In this document: piece by piece, positions 18,531-27,511 of the stretch | Position numbering within the stretch: position 1 is the stretch's first letter | Layout: each line of letters begins with the position of its first letter | Assembly (NCBI RefSeq): GCF_964186625.1 | Contig: NZ_OZ075108.1 | Coordinates: 1,612,001 to 1,676,000 of the forward strand | Direction: 5' to 3' | Origin: Asticcacaulis sp. MM231 | GTDB lineage: Bacteria; Pseudomonadota; Alphaproteobacteria; Caulobacterales; Caulobacteraceae | DNA: 64,000 nt | Position numbers and translations under genes: made by a program | The notes under the pieces: model-generated | Database searches by the model: none | What the model was told of the DNA's origin: nothing | Seen by the model: the letters and a program-made list of their open reading frames with translations, nothing else

Positions 18531-19328
18531 ATGCGTATTCTGCTCACCAATGATGACGGTATCGATGCTTTCGGGCTAAAGGTGCTTTACGATATCGCCA
18601 GCGCCCTGAGCGATGATGTCTGGGTTTGTGCCCCGCTCACCGAACAATCCGGCAAGGGCAGGGGCATCACGCTCCATGATCCGCTGCGCGCGCGCCGTAT
18701 CGGTGAGAAGCGTTTCGCCGTTTCCGGTACGCCGACCGATTGCGTGCAGATCGCCGTCAATGATCTGATGGACGGCCCGCCCGATCTGGTGCTGTCAGGC
18801 GTCAATCGCGGGTTCAACCTGGCGCAGGACGTCACCCTTTCGGGCACCGTCGCCGGGGCGCTGCAAGGCATGACGCTCGGCATCCCCTCCATTTCCCTGT
18901 CGCAATGCCTAGATTTCGAGCTGGATATCGAAGCGCAATGGCTGGCGGCGCAGGTCTACGGCGCGCCTGTGATCAGCAATCTGATCAAGCAGGGGTGGCC
19001 GGCCGATGTCATCATGAACATCAATTTCCCCGATTGCGACGCCCACAGCGTCACCGGCGTCGAGGTCACCAAACAGGGTTTGCGCGATCAGCATGAGATG
19101 CACGCCGTCAAGCGCGTCGATACGCGCGGCCGTGATTATTACTGGATGGATTTCCACGCCCTCGAACAGACCCTGCTCGATGGCACTGACCTCAAGGCCG
19201 TGCGTGAAAAGCGCATTTCTGTGACGCCGCTGCACCTCGACCTGACGCACTACGAGACGATGCACCGCCTGAAAAAGACACTGGGCGGCGTCGCGCCAAA
19301 GGTCATCAGGGACGAGGTGGCGTCATGA
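18531..19328 (+). CDS. surE: 5'/3'-nucleotidase SurE
   Basis: SurE is a metal-dependent survival-protein phosphatase acting on nucleoside monophosphates. The 265-residue product opens with [15 protein letters not shown] (the DD metal ligands) and contains [32 protein letters not shown] and [11 protein letters not shown], all conserved. The ATG at 18531 matches family starts. The open frame from 18480 adds unrelated residues. It overlaps pcm by ATGA. Confidence 0.95.
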   Translation: MRILLTNDDGIDAFGLKVLYDIASALSDDVWVCAPLTEQSGKGRGITLHDPLRARRIGEKRFAVSGTPTDCVQIAVNDLMDGPPDLVLSGVNRGFNLAQDVTLSGTVAGALQGMTLGIPSISLSQCLDFELDIEAQWLAAQVYGAPVISNLIKQGWPADVIMNINFPDCDAHSVTGVEVTKQGLRDQHEMHAVKRVDTRGRDYYWMDFHALEQTLLDGTDLKAVREKRISVTPLHLDLTHYETMHRLKKTLGGVAPKVIRDEVAS

Positions 19329-19984
19329 GTGAAACACCGAAAGATACTCCGGAAGAAACGCGCCTGGAAAGGCTGCTGCGTGGGCTGAAAAGCCAGGGCA
19401 TCGACGATAAGAAGCTGCTGCACGCCATGGAATACACGCCGCGCGATCTGTTCGTGCCGGAGCTTTTCCTCGATCGCTCGTGGGAAGATTCCGCCATTCC
19501 GATCAATTGCGGCCAGACGATTTCGCAGCCTTATATCGTGGCGCTGATGACCCAGGCGCTGAAGATTGAAGGCCGCCACCGCGTGTTAGAGATCGGCACC
19601 GGCAGCGGTTACCAGACCGCCGTGCTCAGCCGGCTTGCGCGCTACGTCTATACGATCGAGCGTTACCGTTCGCTGATGGTTGAGGCCGAGATCCGCCATA
19701 AGCGGCTGATGCTGGAAAATATCATCTATCGCTTCGGCGATGGCTGGGAAGGCTGGCCCGAACAGGCGCCATTTGATCGCATTCTGGTCACCGCCGCCTT
19801 GCCGGAAGCGCCGACGCACCTGCTGGCGCAACTTAAAGTCAAGGGCATCATGGTGGGGCCGCAAGGGCGGGGCTCGACCCAGCGCCTGCTGCGCTATACC
19901 CGCACGGCGGATGGCTATGAGACCGAGGATCTCGGCGAGGTGCGCTTTGTGCCGCTGATCGCTGGCGTCGCCAAGGAATCCTAA
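19325..19984 (+). CDS. pcm: Protein-L-isoaspartate O-methyltransferase
   Basis: Pcm methylates isoaspartyl residues so that damaged proteins can be repaired. The 219-residue enzyme has [20 protein letters not shown], the SAM-binding motif [16 protein letters not shown], and the later strand [14 protein letters not shown]. It is coupled to surE. The surE-pcm pairing, often followed by nlpD, is a widely conserved arrangement. Here the nlpD-like gene follows only after a minus-strand sigma-factor cassette. Confidence 0.95.
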   Translation: MSETPKDTPEETRLERLLRGLKSQGIDDKKLLHAMEYTPRDLFVPELFLDRSWEDSAIPINCGQTISQPYIVALMTQALKIEGRHRVLEIGTGSGYQTAVLSRLARYVYTIERYRSLMVEAEIRHKRLMLENIIYRFGDGWEGWPEQAPFDRILVTAALPEAPTHLLAQLKVKGIMVGPQGRGSTQRLLRYTRTADGYETEDLGEVRFVPLIAGVAKES

Positions 19985-20298
19985 AAACGCCAGCCTAACT
20001 GGTTGAAGACGCGGCGGGTCTGCTCGAAGCCGACCAGCGAAAAGCCGGCTATGCCTATAGCAATGACCAGCGGCCACATGGCTTGACCCAGTCCGGTGAG
20101 GGCGGGGGTAATGACCGGCATGGTGATGAAGAGCAGGGCGGTGACGGCGGTAAAAACCAGGGTGAGCCATGCCAGGCCTTCATAAAGCCGGCGGCGCTCG
20201 ACACGCTTCATCACCTCGACGACAAAGCCGATATCCCGCGCGGGCGGGGCGGCAGGTGTGTCGTTCATCAACATTGATTTCAAAGCGTCATTGGTCAT
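19981..20298 (-). CDS. Small membrane protein downstream of the ECF sigma factor
   Basis: This 105-residue protein has a basic segment (VVEVMKRVERRRLYEG) followed by two transmembrane helices (about residues 39-60 and 68-88). The chosen ATG at 20298 overlaps the 3' end of the sigma-factor gene by 11 bases, so the two are coupled. Small membrane proteins encoded like this often serve as anti-sigma factors, but no zinc-binding HxxxCxxC motif is present. The role is therefore inferred from position only. Confidence 0.7.
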   Translation of the reverse strand: MTNDALKSMLMNDTPAAPPARDIGFVVEVMKRVERRRLYEGLAWLTLVFTAVTALLFITMPVITPALTGLGQAMWPLVIAIGIAGFSLVGFEQTRRVFNQLGWRF

Positions 20299-20809
20299 CG
20301 GGTACACCCAGAAGGGCATTGAGTCTGGCCCTTCCCTTAAGAATATGGGACTTAATCGTGCCTAGCGGAAGCCCCAAAATGTCAGCCGCTTCGGCATGGC
20401 TGTAATCGGCGGCGACGCACAGCGATATGGCGGCGCGCTGATCAATCGGCAGGGTTTGCAGGGCGGCGTGCACCGTTAGTCGGGCATCAACCGTTGATGA
20501 ACGGGATTGGTCCTGCAGCCCCGACCATTCGGTGTCGCGCGCGCCGGAGCGGTTAAAGCGCTTGCGATCGTTGAGCGCCTTGCGGTAGGCGATGCCGCAG
20601 ACGAAGGTTTTGAAGGCAACGCCCTCGCGCAGTTTGTGCAGGTTGGTCCAGGCGGTCACAAAGGCCTCCTGCGCCAGATCGTCGGCATCGTCAGGCACAG
20701 CGCACAGGCGGCGCACGAAGGCGCGCACCGCCTGTTGATGATCTGCCACCAGCCTTGAGAAGGCGTCGCTAGAGCCCTCTCTGGCCCGCTTGATGAGCGG
20801 GTCGGACAT
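20288..20809 (-). CDS. ECF-type RNA polymerase sigma factor
   Basis: This 173-residue sigma-70 family protein has region 2 (about residues 10-80: SRLVADHQQAVRAFVRRLC, DADDLAQEAFVTAW) and region 4 (about 110-165: LPIDQRAAISLCVAADYSHA, EAADILGLPLGTIKSHILKG). It lacks regions 1 and 3, as ECF sigmas do. Its target promoters are unknown. It is second or third in a minus-strand cassette of four small genes, with a membrane protein overlapping downstream and two membrane proteins upstream. Confidence 0.92.
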   Translation of the reverse strand: MSDPLIKRAREGSSDAFSRLVADHQQAVRAFVRRLCAVPDDADDLAQEAFVTAWTNLHKLREGVAFKTFVCGIAYRKALNDRKRFNRSGARDTEWSGLQDQSRSSTVDARLTVHAALQTLPIDQRAAISLCVAADYSHAEAADILGLPLGTIKSHILKGRARLNALLGVPDDQ

Positions 20810-20814
20810 GAAGA

Positions 20815-21240
20815 TTAGTCCTTCGGGTCAAGGTCAGCCGGACGCGAAGCGGCGGCGCGAATAATCGAGATGACCAAAAGGCTGACCGCGGCGACCCCGA
20901 AACCGAGCGCCAAAGCGATGAAAACCTGTCCGCCGCCGCCATAATAACCAAAATAACCAAAGGCGGCAGACAGGGCGCCGAAGACGACAACCTGCGTCCA
21001 CGCACCGCCGCGCCGGCGGCCGTGGCGGGCGCTGTAGTCAAAGCCGTGAGGTTCGTTGCTGCGCAGGGCGTCGAGCAGGGCAGGCGGCGGATCCTTGCCC
21101 TGATCGGCATAATATTTGATCAGTTTCAGGGTTTCGCTGCGGTGGCGGAAGGTGCCGAGCATCCCGATCAGGCCCATGCCCATGCCGAAGATCGGAAAGA
21201 TCAGCCACCAGTAGCTGTTAAAAAGGTCACTTGCGGTCAT
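20815..21240 (-). CDS. Membrane protein of the sigma cassette, paralogue of its neighbour
   Basis: This 141-residue protein has an N-terminal transmembrane segment with SYWWLIFPIFGMGMGLIG, a cytoplasmic part containing LIKYYADQGKDPPPALLDAL, and two further helices (about residues 85-105 and 108-128). The N-terminal half matches the 60-residue protein encoded at 21269-21451 (YWWLxFP, then LIxxYxDQGKDxPPxL). The stop is five bases from the sigma start. The repeated motif suggests a family of sensors or sigma modulators. I recognise no named domain. Confidence 0.75.
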   Translation of the reverse strand: MTASDLFNSYWWLIFPIFGMGMGLIGMLGTFRHRSETLKLIKYYADQGKDPPPALLDALRSNEPHGFDYSARHGRRRGGAWTQVVVFGALSAAFGYFGYYGGGGQVFIALALGFGVAAVSLLVISIIRAAASRPADLDPKD

Positions 21241-21268
21241 GATAAGACTCCGGATGAAAGACGAGCGC

Positions 21269-21451
21269 TTAGCGCTTCAAAAGATTGTAAAGTTCGGGCG
21301 GCACGTCCTTGCCCTGGTCGGTGTAGGTGCGGATCAGAGCCATCGTGCGGCGCTTTTCCTCGTCCCTCACTACCATGTGGACCACGCCCGCGACCATGGA
21401 GCCCAGCGGGAATACCAGCCACCAGTATTGATTAAAAAGCGCCATGAACAT
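21269..21451 (-). CDS. Very short membrane protein sharing the DQGKD motif
   Basis: This 60-residue protein has one transmembrane helix (FNQYWWLVFPLGSMVAGVVH) and a charged tail with LIRTYTDQGKDVPPELYNLL. It is an evident short relative of the protein encoded at 20815-21240. GGAGAGAT precedes the ATG at 21451. It is the first gene of the minus-strand sigma cassette, so its promoter probably lies in 21452-21650. Confidence 0.7.
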   Translation of the reverse strand: MFMALFNQYWWLVFPLGSMVAGVVHMVVRDEEKRRTMALIRTYTDQGKDVPPELYNLLKR

Positions 21452-21668
21452 TTTTATCTCTCCGTAAGCGCGGACCAGCCCGCCTTCTGAGACTTAATGT
21501 CCGCCGCGAGCCGGTTTGGATGTGGGCGCCAAAATTATTTTTGCGTTTTTTGAACTGTCCCCCGTTTCAAAGCTCCGCTTGCCGGATCGTTTAACAATTC
21601 GTTATCCATAAGTTCGCATAGAGTGGTTATGCCCTACGCTTTTCTGCTTGCTACCGATGGAGCCTGCC

Positions 21669-22868
21669 ATGATCCCGCATCCTTTTAAGACGGATCACCT
21701 AAATCGTCTGTCCGTCAAACTTGCGCTGACGGCGGTGACTGTGATGGCCTTGCAGGCCTGTACGGCGACGCCCCTCAAACCGAAATATCCCATCTATATG
21801 CAGGACAAGCCGGCCGAAGCGGTCGTACCGGTGAGCCGCGTGGTGGAAGAGGCGCCACCGCCGCCGGTGACATCGCCCAATGGCAGCGTGCAGGTGACCG
21901 AACTGGCTGCCCCGCCGCCACCTCCGCCGCCACCCGCTGAGATCACAACACCGGCCAAGGCAGCGACCAGGCCTGTGGCTACCGCGCCGGTACGCGATAC
22001 GCCGGCGACCTATGTCTATGTGCTCCAGTCACACGATACGCTCTATGGTGTGTCGCGCCGCTTTGGCGTGCCGATCAAGGCGATCTATGAGCTTAACGAT
22101 CTGGCGCCGGACGCTTCCTTGCGGATTGGTCAGAAGGTTCTGCTGCCATCCTCCGCGGTCGATAAGGGCGTTGAAGATCACGCCAATGGAACCGGATTGG
22201 TCAAGCTCGAAAAGGCCCTGGTGTCTCCAGCAACAAAGCCGGCTGTTATACCCGTGAAGCCCGCTGTCGTCGCGCCGGCAAAGACGACGACCACCCCAAC
22301 CACCCCGACCACGATGACACCAGTGACCAAGCCGGTGATTGCGCCGCCAGCGGCCGCAAAGCCGGTCGTGACCGCGCCAACCATGGCGACGACCACAACG
22401 ACGACGCCGGTGGTCAAGCCCGCCGCCACGCCAACCGTCGCAGGTTTCCCCGGCAGCGCGCAACTGACGCAGATGGGCAAGGGCAGGTTCGTCTGGCCGG
22501 TCAAGGGCAAGCTCTTGGTGCCGTTTGGTCAGTTGGCGCCCAATGTGCGCAATGACGGAATCAACATTGCTGCTTCTGCCGGCACCGAAATCCGCGCGGC
22601 GTCCGACGGTGTGGTGGTCTACGAAGGCGACCAGGTCAAGGAACTGGGCAACACCATCTATATCAAGCATCCTAAAGGCTGGTATACGGGCTATTCACAC
22701 CTGCAAAACATGTTGGTGAAGAACAATGAAACCGTCACCAAGGGGCAGGTGATCGGCACGGTTGGCAAGACCGGCACCATTGATCAGCCGCAACTGCACT
22801 TTGAAATTCGCTACACGCCGTCGACCGATATCGCCCGACCGATCGATCCGACGCTCGTTCTGCCTTAG
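21669..22868 (+). CDS. nlpD: LysM/LytM lipoprotein, NlpD-like amidase activator
   Basis: This protein of 399 residues has a signal peptide ending in the lipobox MALQAC, a proline-rich linker, a LysM domain (about residues 108-158: YVLQSHDTLYGVSRRFGVPI), a long Thr/Pro/Ala linker, and a C-terminal LytM/M23 domain (about 275-399). The LytM domain has DGINIAA where active M23 enzymes have HxGxD, so metal ligands are lost, as in E. coli NlpD. It likely activates a cell-wall amidase at the septum rather than cutting wall itself. GGAG six bases before the ATG at 21669 decides the start over TTG 21648 and ATG 21657. Confidence 0.85.
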   Translation: MIPHPFKTDHLNRLSVKLALTAVTVMALQACTATPLKPKYPIYMQDKPAEAVVPVSRVVEEAPPPPVTSPNGSVQVTELAAPPPPPPPPAEITTPAKAATRPVATAPVRDTPATYVYVLQSHDTLYGVSRRFGVPIKAIYELNDLAPDASLRIGQKVLLPSSAVDKGVEDHANGTGLVKLEKALVSPATKPAVIPVKPAVVAPAKTTTTPTTPTTMTPVTKPVIAPPAAAKPVVTAPTMATTTTTTPVVKPAATPTVAGFPGSAQLTQMGKGRFVWPVKGKLLVPFGQLAPNVRNDGINIAASAGTEIRAASDGVVVYEGDQVKELGNTIYIKHPKGWYTGYSHLQNMLVKNNETVTKGQVIGTVGKTGTIDQPQLHFEIRYTPSTDIARPIDPTLVLP

Positions 22869-22893
22869 AATTCAGAAGCGAATTCCACGATTT

Positions 22894-22928
22894 ACAAAGC
22901 CGGACCGCTTTTGGTGGTTCGGCTTTGT
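22894..22928 (+). terminator. Hairpin terminator after the nlpD-like gene
   Basis: ACAAAGCCGGACC (22894-22906) pairs with GGTTCGGCTTTGT (22916-22928) with a single G-T wobble and a nine-base loop, followed by a short T-containing tail. It separates nlpD from yajC-secDF. Confidence 0.75.
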
Positions 22929-23063
22929 CTATTGACGGTTGGTGGGGGCAAACCGTGCTAATAATGTCATTGACCTTTTTTTGGTTGTGCCTATGTATGG
23001 CGAACAAATTTTAACCCGCCACCGAACCGGCGGTTAAAAGTCAATGATATTCAGGAGACATAC

Positions 23064-23414
23064 GTGTTCGCAACACCTGCCTTTGCCCAGGCCGCTGGCG
23101 CCGCTGCCCCCGCCGCTGGTGGTGACCTTTTGACCATGCTGCCGATGATGATCGTGCTTTTCGGCGCGATGTACTTCTTCATGATCCGTCCGCAAAGCCA
23201 GCGCGCCAAGCAGCACAAGGCCATGATCACGGCGCTGAAGCGCAACGATACGGTGGTTCTGTCCTCCGGCCTGATCGGCAAGGTCACCCGCGTTGAAGAC
23301 GCCGAGGTCATGATCGAAGTGGCGACCGGCGTCAATGTGCGCGTGGTCAAGGCTCTCATCGCCGAAGTGCGCGTCAAGGGCGAGCCTGCGCCCGCCAACG
23401 ACGCCAAGAGCTAA
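23064..23414 (+). CDS. yajC: Preprotein translocase subunit YajC
   Basis: YajC is the small single-span partner of SecDF. The 116-residue protein has an Ala-rich N-terminus, the membrane helix MLPMMIVLFGAMYFFMIRPQ and the conserved RPQSQRAKQHKAMI that follows. Later blocks VVLSSGLIGKVTRV and VMIEVATGVNVRVVKALI are family-typical. The start is a GTG preceded by CAGGAGA. secD follows after 47 bases. Confidence 0.95.
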   Translation: MFATPAFAQAAGAAAPAAGGDLLTMLPMMIVLFGAMYFFMIRPQSQRAKQHKAMITALKRNDTVVLSSGLIGKVTRVEDAEVMIEVATGVNVRVVKALIAEVRVKGEPAPANDAKS

Positions 23415-23461
23415 GCTCACCCTTTCCTGATTTTGCAGATTAACGACCGAGCATCCCGATC

Positions 23462-25057
23462 ATGATGAATTTATCGCGCTGGAAGGTAGGGCTGGTTATC
23501 GGCGCCATCCTTCTGGGCATCCTTTTTGCCGTGCCCAACTTCCTTCCAGCCAGTGTGCGGGATCAGGTCAAAGGCTTTATGCCAACTCAGACCCTGAACC
23601 TCGGTCTCGATCTGCAAGGTGGTTCCTACCTCCTAATGGAGGTGGATACCAACGACCTGATCAAGACCAAGATCGCTGCTGTCAGTGATGACGTGCGTGC
23701 GCGTCTTGATGAAAAGGGCATCGCCTACACTGGTGTCGTCGCCAACGGCACCTCGGTCAGTGTTCGCATCACCGATGCGTCGCGCCTGCAGGAAGCGCAA
23801 GCCACGCTCGTCAAGCTCGGCACGCCTTTGCCGAAGAACCCCGGCGTGATGGATCTTGCGGTTCAGCAGGGGAGTGATCAAACCCTGCTCGTGATCTTCA
23901 CGCAGGAAGGCATTCGCTCCACCTCCGCCGGCGCGGTCGAAACCTCGATCGAAGTCATCCGCAAGCGTATCGATGCGCTCGGCACCAAGGAGCCCTCGAT
24001 CAGCCGTCAGGGAATCAACCGCATCGTTATTGAAGCACCGGGCGAAAGCGATCCGGAGCAACTGAAGCGCCTGATCGGTCGCACCGCCAAGCTGACCTTC
24101 CAGATGGTCGATGAAACCGTCAGCCCGTCCGATCTCGCCGCCGGCCGCGTGCCGCCGGGCTCGGAAGTCCTGCCGGATGACAGCCGTGGCGGTACACCTC
24201 TTGTGGTGCGCAAGGCTATTCTGGTGTCGGGTAACAACCTGACCAAGGCCAATGTCGGCGTCGATGAGTATCAGCGTCCAGCCATAGATTTCGCCTTCAA
24301 CAGCGAAGGCGCCAAGAAGTTTGGTGACGCCACCTCGCGCAATCTCGGCAAGCGTTTCGCCATCATTCTGGATGGCCACATCGTGTCGGCGCCGGTTATC
24401 CAGGGCGCCATTACCACGGGCAGCGGGCAGATCACCGGCGGCTTCAGCCATGAAGAAGCCTCGGAAATCGTCAACATCCTCAAAAGCGGCGCTCTGCCGG
24501 CCAAGCTCAACTTCGAGAGCCAGCGCACCGTCGGCGCCGAACTGGGTGCGGATGCGGTTCACGCCGGTGTCGTGTCGACCATTATCGGTTTCCTAACCAT
24601 CGTGGTCTTTATGTTCCTGGCCTACGGCTTCATCTTCGGTGGCGTGTCGATCGCCGCCCTGCTGGTCAACCTGCTGCTGATCATGGCCGCGATGACCGCC
24701 TTCCAGGCTACCCTGACCCTGCCGGGTATCGCCGGTTTGATCCTCAGTCTGGCCGTGGCGGTTGACGCCAACGTGCTCATCTATGAGCGTATTCGCGACG
24801 AAGAACGTTCCGGCCACCGGCCCATCGCGGCCATGGATGTCGGCTTCGCCCGTGCGCTCGTGTCGATCTTGGACGCCAACATCACCAACCTGATCTCGGC
24901 GCTTATCATGTTCGTCTTCGGCGCCGGCCCGGTGCGTGGCTTCGCCTGGACGCTGATGATCGGTGTGTTCACCTCGGTCTTCTCGGCCATTCTGGTCAGC
25001 CAGATCCTGCTCGGCTGGTGGTATAAGGCCGCCAAGCCCAAGAAACTCCCGATTTAA
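23462..25057 (+). CDS. secD: Protein-export membrane protein SecD
   Basis: SecD, with SecF, uses the proton gradient to pull secreted proteins across the membrane. The 531-residue protein has TM1 (about residues 10-28), the periplasmic P1 domain with LGLDLQGGSYLLMEVD, and the C-terminal five-helix RND-type bundle with AGLILSLAVAVDANVLIYER, the conserved aspartate region. secF begins 12 bases after its stop. Confidence 0.96.
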   Translation: MMNLSRWKVGLVIGAILLGILFAVPNFLPASVRDQVKGFMPTQTLNLGLDLQGGSYLLMEVDTNDLIKTKIAAVSDDVRARLDEKGIAYTGVVANGTSVSVRITDASRLQEAQATLVKLGTPLPKNPGVMDLAVQQGSDQTLLVIFTQEGIRSTSAGAVETSIEVIRKRIDALGTKEPSISRQGINRIVIEAPGESDPEQLKRLIGRTAKLTFQMVDETVSPSDLAAGRVPPGSEVLPDDSRGGTPLVVRKAILVSGNNLTKANVGVDEYQRPAIDFAFNSEGAKKFGDATSRNLGKRFAIILDGHIVSAPVIQGAITTGSGQITGGFSHEEASEIVNILKSGALPAKLNFESQRTVGAELGADAVHAGVVSTIIGFLTIVVFMFLAYGFIFGGVSIAALLVNLLLIMAAMTAFQATLTLPGIAGLILSLAVAVDANVLIYERIRDEERSGHRPIAAMDVGFARALVSILDANITNLISALIMFVFGAGPVRGFAWTLMIGVFTSVFSAILVSQILLGWWYKAAKPKKLPI

Positions 25058-25069
25058 GGTATCCGCGTC

Positions 25070-26044
25070 ATGCAATGGCCTCTGATTAAAAACCTGCCGA
25101 ACGAGTTCCACTTCCGCTTTACGAAGTATGCACCCGTAGCGGCCGTCATTTCCGGACTGGCGATCATCGCCACCATCGCGGCGCTCTTCCTGCAAGGCCT
25201 GAACCTCGGCACCGATTTCGCCGGCGGTAACGTGCTTGAAGTCGAGACGCCGACGGCGGCCAATCTGGATACGCTGCGTGCGCACATGAATGAGTTCGGC
25301 GCAGAAGATACGGGCGTCCAGACCTTCGGCAGCCCGCGCGACGTCATCATCAAGTTCAAGCTCGACGAGAGCCACCAGACCAATGACGGCGTCGAAGCCA
25401 TCAAGACCAAGCTGTCGGCGGCCGTGCCCGGCATCGCCTTCAAGCGTACCGAAGTGGTCGGCCCCAAGGTTTCAGCCGAATTGCTGCGTTCTGGCTTCCT
25501 GGCTCTGGGGGCTGCGCTGGTGCTGATGTTGATCTACATCTGGATCCGCTTCCCGTCTGGCCTGCAATTTGGTTCAGGCGCGGTTATCGCCGTGCTGCAC
25601 GACGTGGTCCTGACGGTTGGGATGATGGCCTTCCTGCAGATAGAATTCACCATGACGTCGATCGCGGCGCTGCTCACCGTTATCGGTTATTCGATGAACG
25701 AAAAGGTGATCACCTTCGACCGACTGCGTGAAAATCTGCGCAAGTTCCGCAAGACGCCGCTGGCCGATATCATCAACCTGTCGGAAAACGAGCGCCTGTC
25801 GCGCACCATCATCACCGGTTCGACCGCTGTTCTGGCCCTGGCCGGCATGTTGTTCCTCGGTGGTCCGGCATTGTTCCCGCTCGTCTTCGCCATGGTCTTC
25901 GGCATTCTGATCGGCACCTATTCGTCGATCTACGTCGCCCTGCCAATCATTCTGATCTGGGGCGTCAACCGCAACGATCCGGACGCCGAGGTGGTCGATC
26001 TGGGTGGCTTCAAGGGCGGTAAGAAGCCCAAGGACATGCCTTAA
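25070..26044 (+). CDS. secF: Protein-export membrane protein SecF
   Basis: SecF is the partner subunit of SecD. The 324-residue protein has the N-terminal helix, GLNLGTDFAGGNVLEVETPT in the periplasmic domain, and the C-terminal bundle with SIAALLTVIGYSMNEKVITF and DRLRENLRK, the family signature. It is the last gene of the yajC-secD-secF operon, with a strong terminator ten bases after the stop. Confidence 0.96.
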   Translation: MQWPLIKNLPNEFHFRFTKYAPVAAVISGLAIIATIAALFLQGLNLGTDFAGGNVLEVETPTAANLDTLRAHMNEFGAEDTGVQTFGSPRDVIIKFKLDESHQTNDGVEAIKTKLSAAVPGIAFKRTEVVGPKVSAELLRSGFLALGAALVLMLIYIWIRFPSGLQFGSGAVIAVLHDVVLTVGMMAFLQIEFTMTSIAALLTVIGYSMNEKVITFDRLRENLRKFRKTPLADIINLSENERLSRTIITGSTAVLALAGMLFLGGPALFPLVFAMVFGILIGTYSSIYVALPIILIWGVNRNDPDAEVVDLGGFKGGKKPKDMP

Positions 26045-26053
26045 ATACTGTTG

Positions 26054-26080
26054 AAACGGCCTCCCAGCGGAGGCCGTTTT
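26054..26080 (+). terminator. Rho-independent terminator after secF
   Basis: AAACGGCCTCC (26054-26064) pairs perfectly with GGAGGCCGTTT (26069-26079) around a CAGC loop, and a T run ends the stem. It is the cleanest terminator in the window. Confidence 0.92.
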
Positions 26081-26138
26081 GCTTTGAGGACGCGTCTGAC
26101 GTAGGATGCGAATCGGATCTCAGGACAAGGGGCAGGTT

Positions 26139-26777
26139 ATGGCTGGTTTTCTCGGTAATTTTCGCAATGTGATGCTGGCCAGTTTTCTGCTGGCGACCTT
26201 CGTGATCTTTGGCTTCGGCAAGCACGGCGCGGGCTTCAATGACGTCTTTCTGATCGCCGTCATCCGCTGGGCGCACGTCCTGTGCGGCATATTGTGGGTC
26301 GGTTTGCTCTACTATTTCAACTTTGTACAGATCCGGGTCATGCCGGATATCCCCGCCGATCTGAAGCCGGCCATCAGCAAGTATATCGCACCCGAAGCCC
26401 TGTTCTGGTTCCGTTATGCGGCATTGTTCACCGTCGTCTTCGGCCTGATCCTGGCCTGGTTGCGCGGCTACATCGTCGAGGCCATGAGCTTTGGTTTTGT
26501 CAGCCTGACCGCCAAGGGCTATGTCTTCGGTTTTGACAGCGCCAATGCCCAGTTCATCTTTATTGGCGTTGGCATGTGGCTGGCCCTGATCATGTTTATG
26601 AACGTCTGGCACGCCATCTGGCCTGCGCAGAAGATTGCACTCGGCATCCGCGAAGGCTTCACGCCGGAGCAGAAGGCTGCCGCGGCGAAAAAGGCCATGA
26701 TGTTCAGCCGCATCAATACGCTGCTGTCTCTGCCCATGCTGGCGAGCATGGCCATGTACCAGACCATTTTCGGCTAG
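26139..26777 (+). CDS. PuuD-like multi-span membrane protein
   Basis: This 212-residue membrane protein has about five helices. VIRWAHVLCGILWVGLLYYF and VGMWLALIMFMNVWHAIWPA match the N-terminal membrane part of urate hydroxylase PuuD (COG3748), where conserved histidines may bind haem. The C-terminal cytochrome c domain of full PuuD is absent, and no purine genes are nearby, so urate oxidation is not implied. AAGGGGCAGG precedes the ATG at 26139, which is preferred to the open frame from 26106. Confidence 0.78.
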   Translation: MAGFLGNFRNVMLASFLLATFVIFGFGKHGAGFNDVFLIAVIRWAHVLCGILWVGLLYYFNFVQIRVMPDIPADLKPAISKYIAPEALFWFRYAALFTVVFGLILAWLRGYIVEAMSFGFVSLTAKGYVFGFDSANAQFIFIGVGMWLALIMFMNVWHAIWPAQKIALGIREGFTPEQKAAAAKKAMMFSRINTLLSLPMLASMAMYQTIFG

Positions 26778-26834
26778 TCCGAAAACGACTGGATCAACAA
26801 AAAACTGTATCAGACTATTTGTGGGTAAATTTGC

Positions 26835-27503
26835 GTGACGTCCTCTGAATTAGTACCGAAGTCCGAGGACATTCGCTTGGCCTGCGCCTTCATCCCGGAA
26901 GCCGATAAGCGGGCCGACATACTGGTGCTGTTTGCTTTTCTGGAAACCCTGCGCGATATCCCCGAACGCGTCACGGATCCGTTGATGGGCGAAATTCGTC
27001 TGCGCTGGTGGTTTGAGGCGATTGAGGAAATCGAACAGGGCCGGGCGGTGCGTTACCATCCGCTGACCGAAGCGCTGAAGGCGATCATCGAGCGCTATAA
27101 GCTGGCACCGGAGGACTTTCTCAACCTGATCGAAGGCCAGATGCCTCTGCTCGATAAAGGGCCGCTGGCCATCAAGGACGCGCTTAGCGTAGTGGATCGC
27201 GGGGAAGGGGTTCTGTTCCGTCTTGCCGCTCAGATACTCGGCGAGAGCGCTGACCTGACTGATATTGCCCGGCTCATCGGCATGGCACATATCAAGTCCG
27301 CGCGCGGTTTGAGCGACGCCGGTGATATGGAATTTGCGCACCTGAAACGCGAAGCCGTGAAGGCTGCCAAGGGATTGCCGGTGGCGGTCATGCCCCTGGC
27401 CTTGCCGGCCACTCTGGCAGGCGATTTATGGCATGGCCGAATGCCTGGTCCACTGACCAAGCGTTTGCGCCTGTTCTGGGCCTTCGTTAGCGCCAAAATC
27501 TAG
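26835..27503 (+). CDS. Squalene/phytoene synthase-like protein, NDUFAF6-type
   Basis: This 222-residue protein of the isoprenoid synthase fold has FAFLETLRDIPERVTDPLMG followed by EIRLRWWFEAIEEIEQGR. Catalytic squalene/phytoene synthases carry DxxxD at the first site. Here the equivalent is ETLRD, so the first aspartate is lost, as in the NDUFAF6 group linked in mitochondria to complex I assembly. The start is a GTG at 26835. The protein is shorter than true synthases (about 280-350). A non-enzymatic or altered role is more likely than sterol/hopanoid synthesis. Confidence 0.75.
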   Translation: MTSSELVPKSEDIRLACAFIPEADKRADILVLFAFLETLRDIPERVTDPLMGEIRLRWWFEAIEEIEQGRAVRYHPLTEALKAIIERYKLAPEDFLNLIEGQMPLLDKGPLAIKDALSVVDRGEGVLFRLAAQILGESADLTDIARLIGMAHIKSARGLSDAGDMEFAHLKREAVKAAKGLPVAVMPLALPATLAGDLWHGRMPGPLTKRLRLFWAFVSAKI

Positions 27504-27511
27504 AAACCTAT

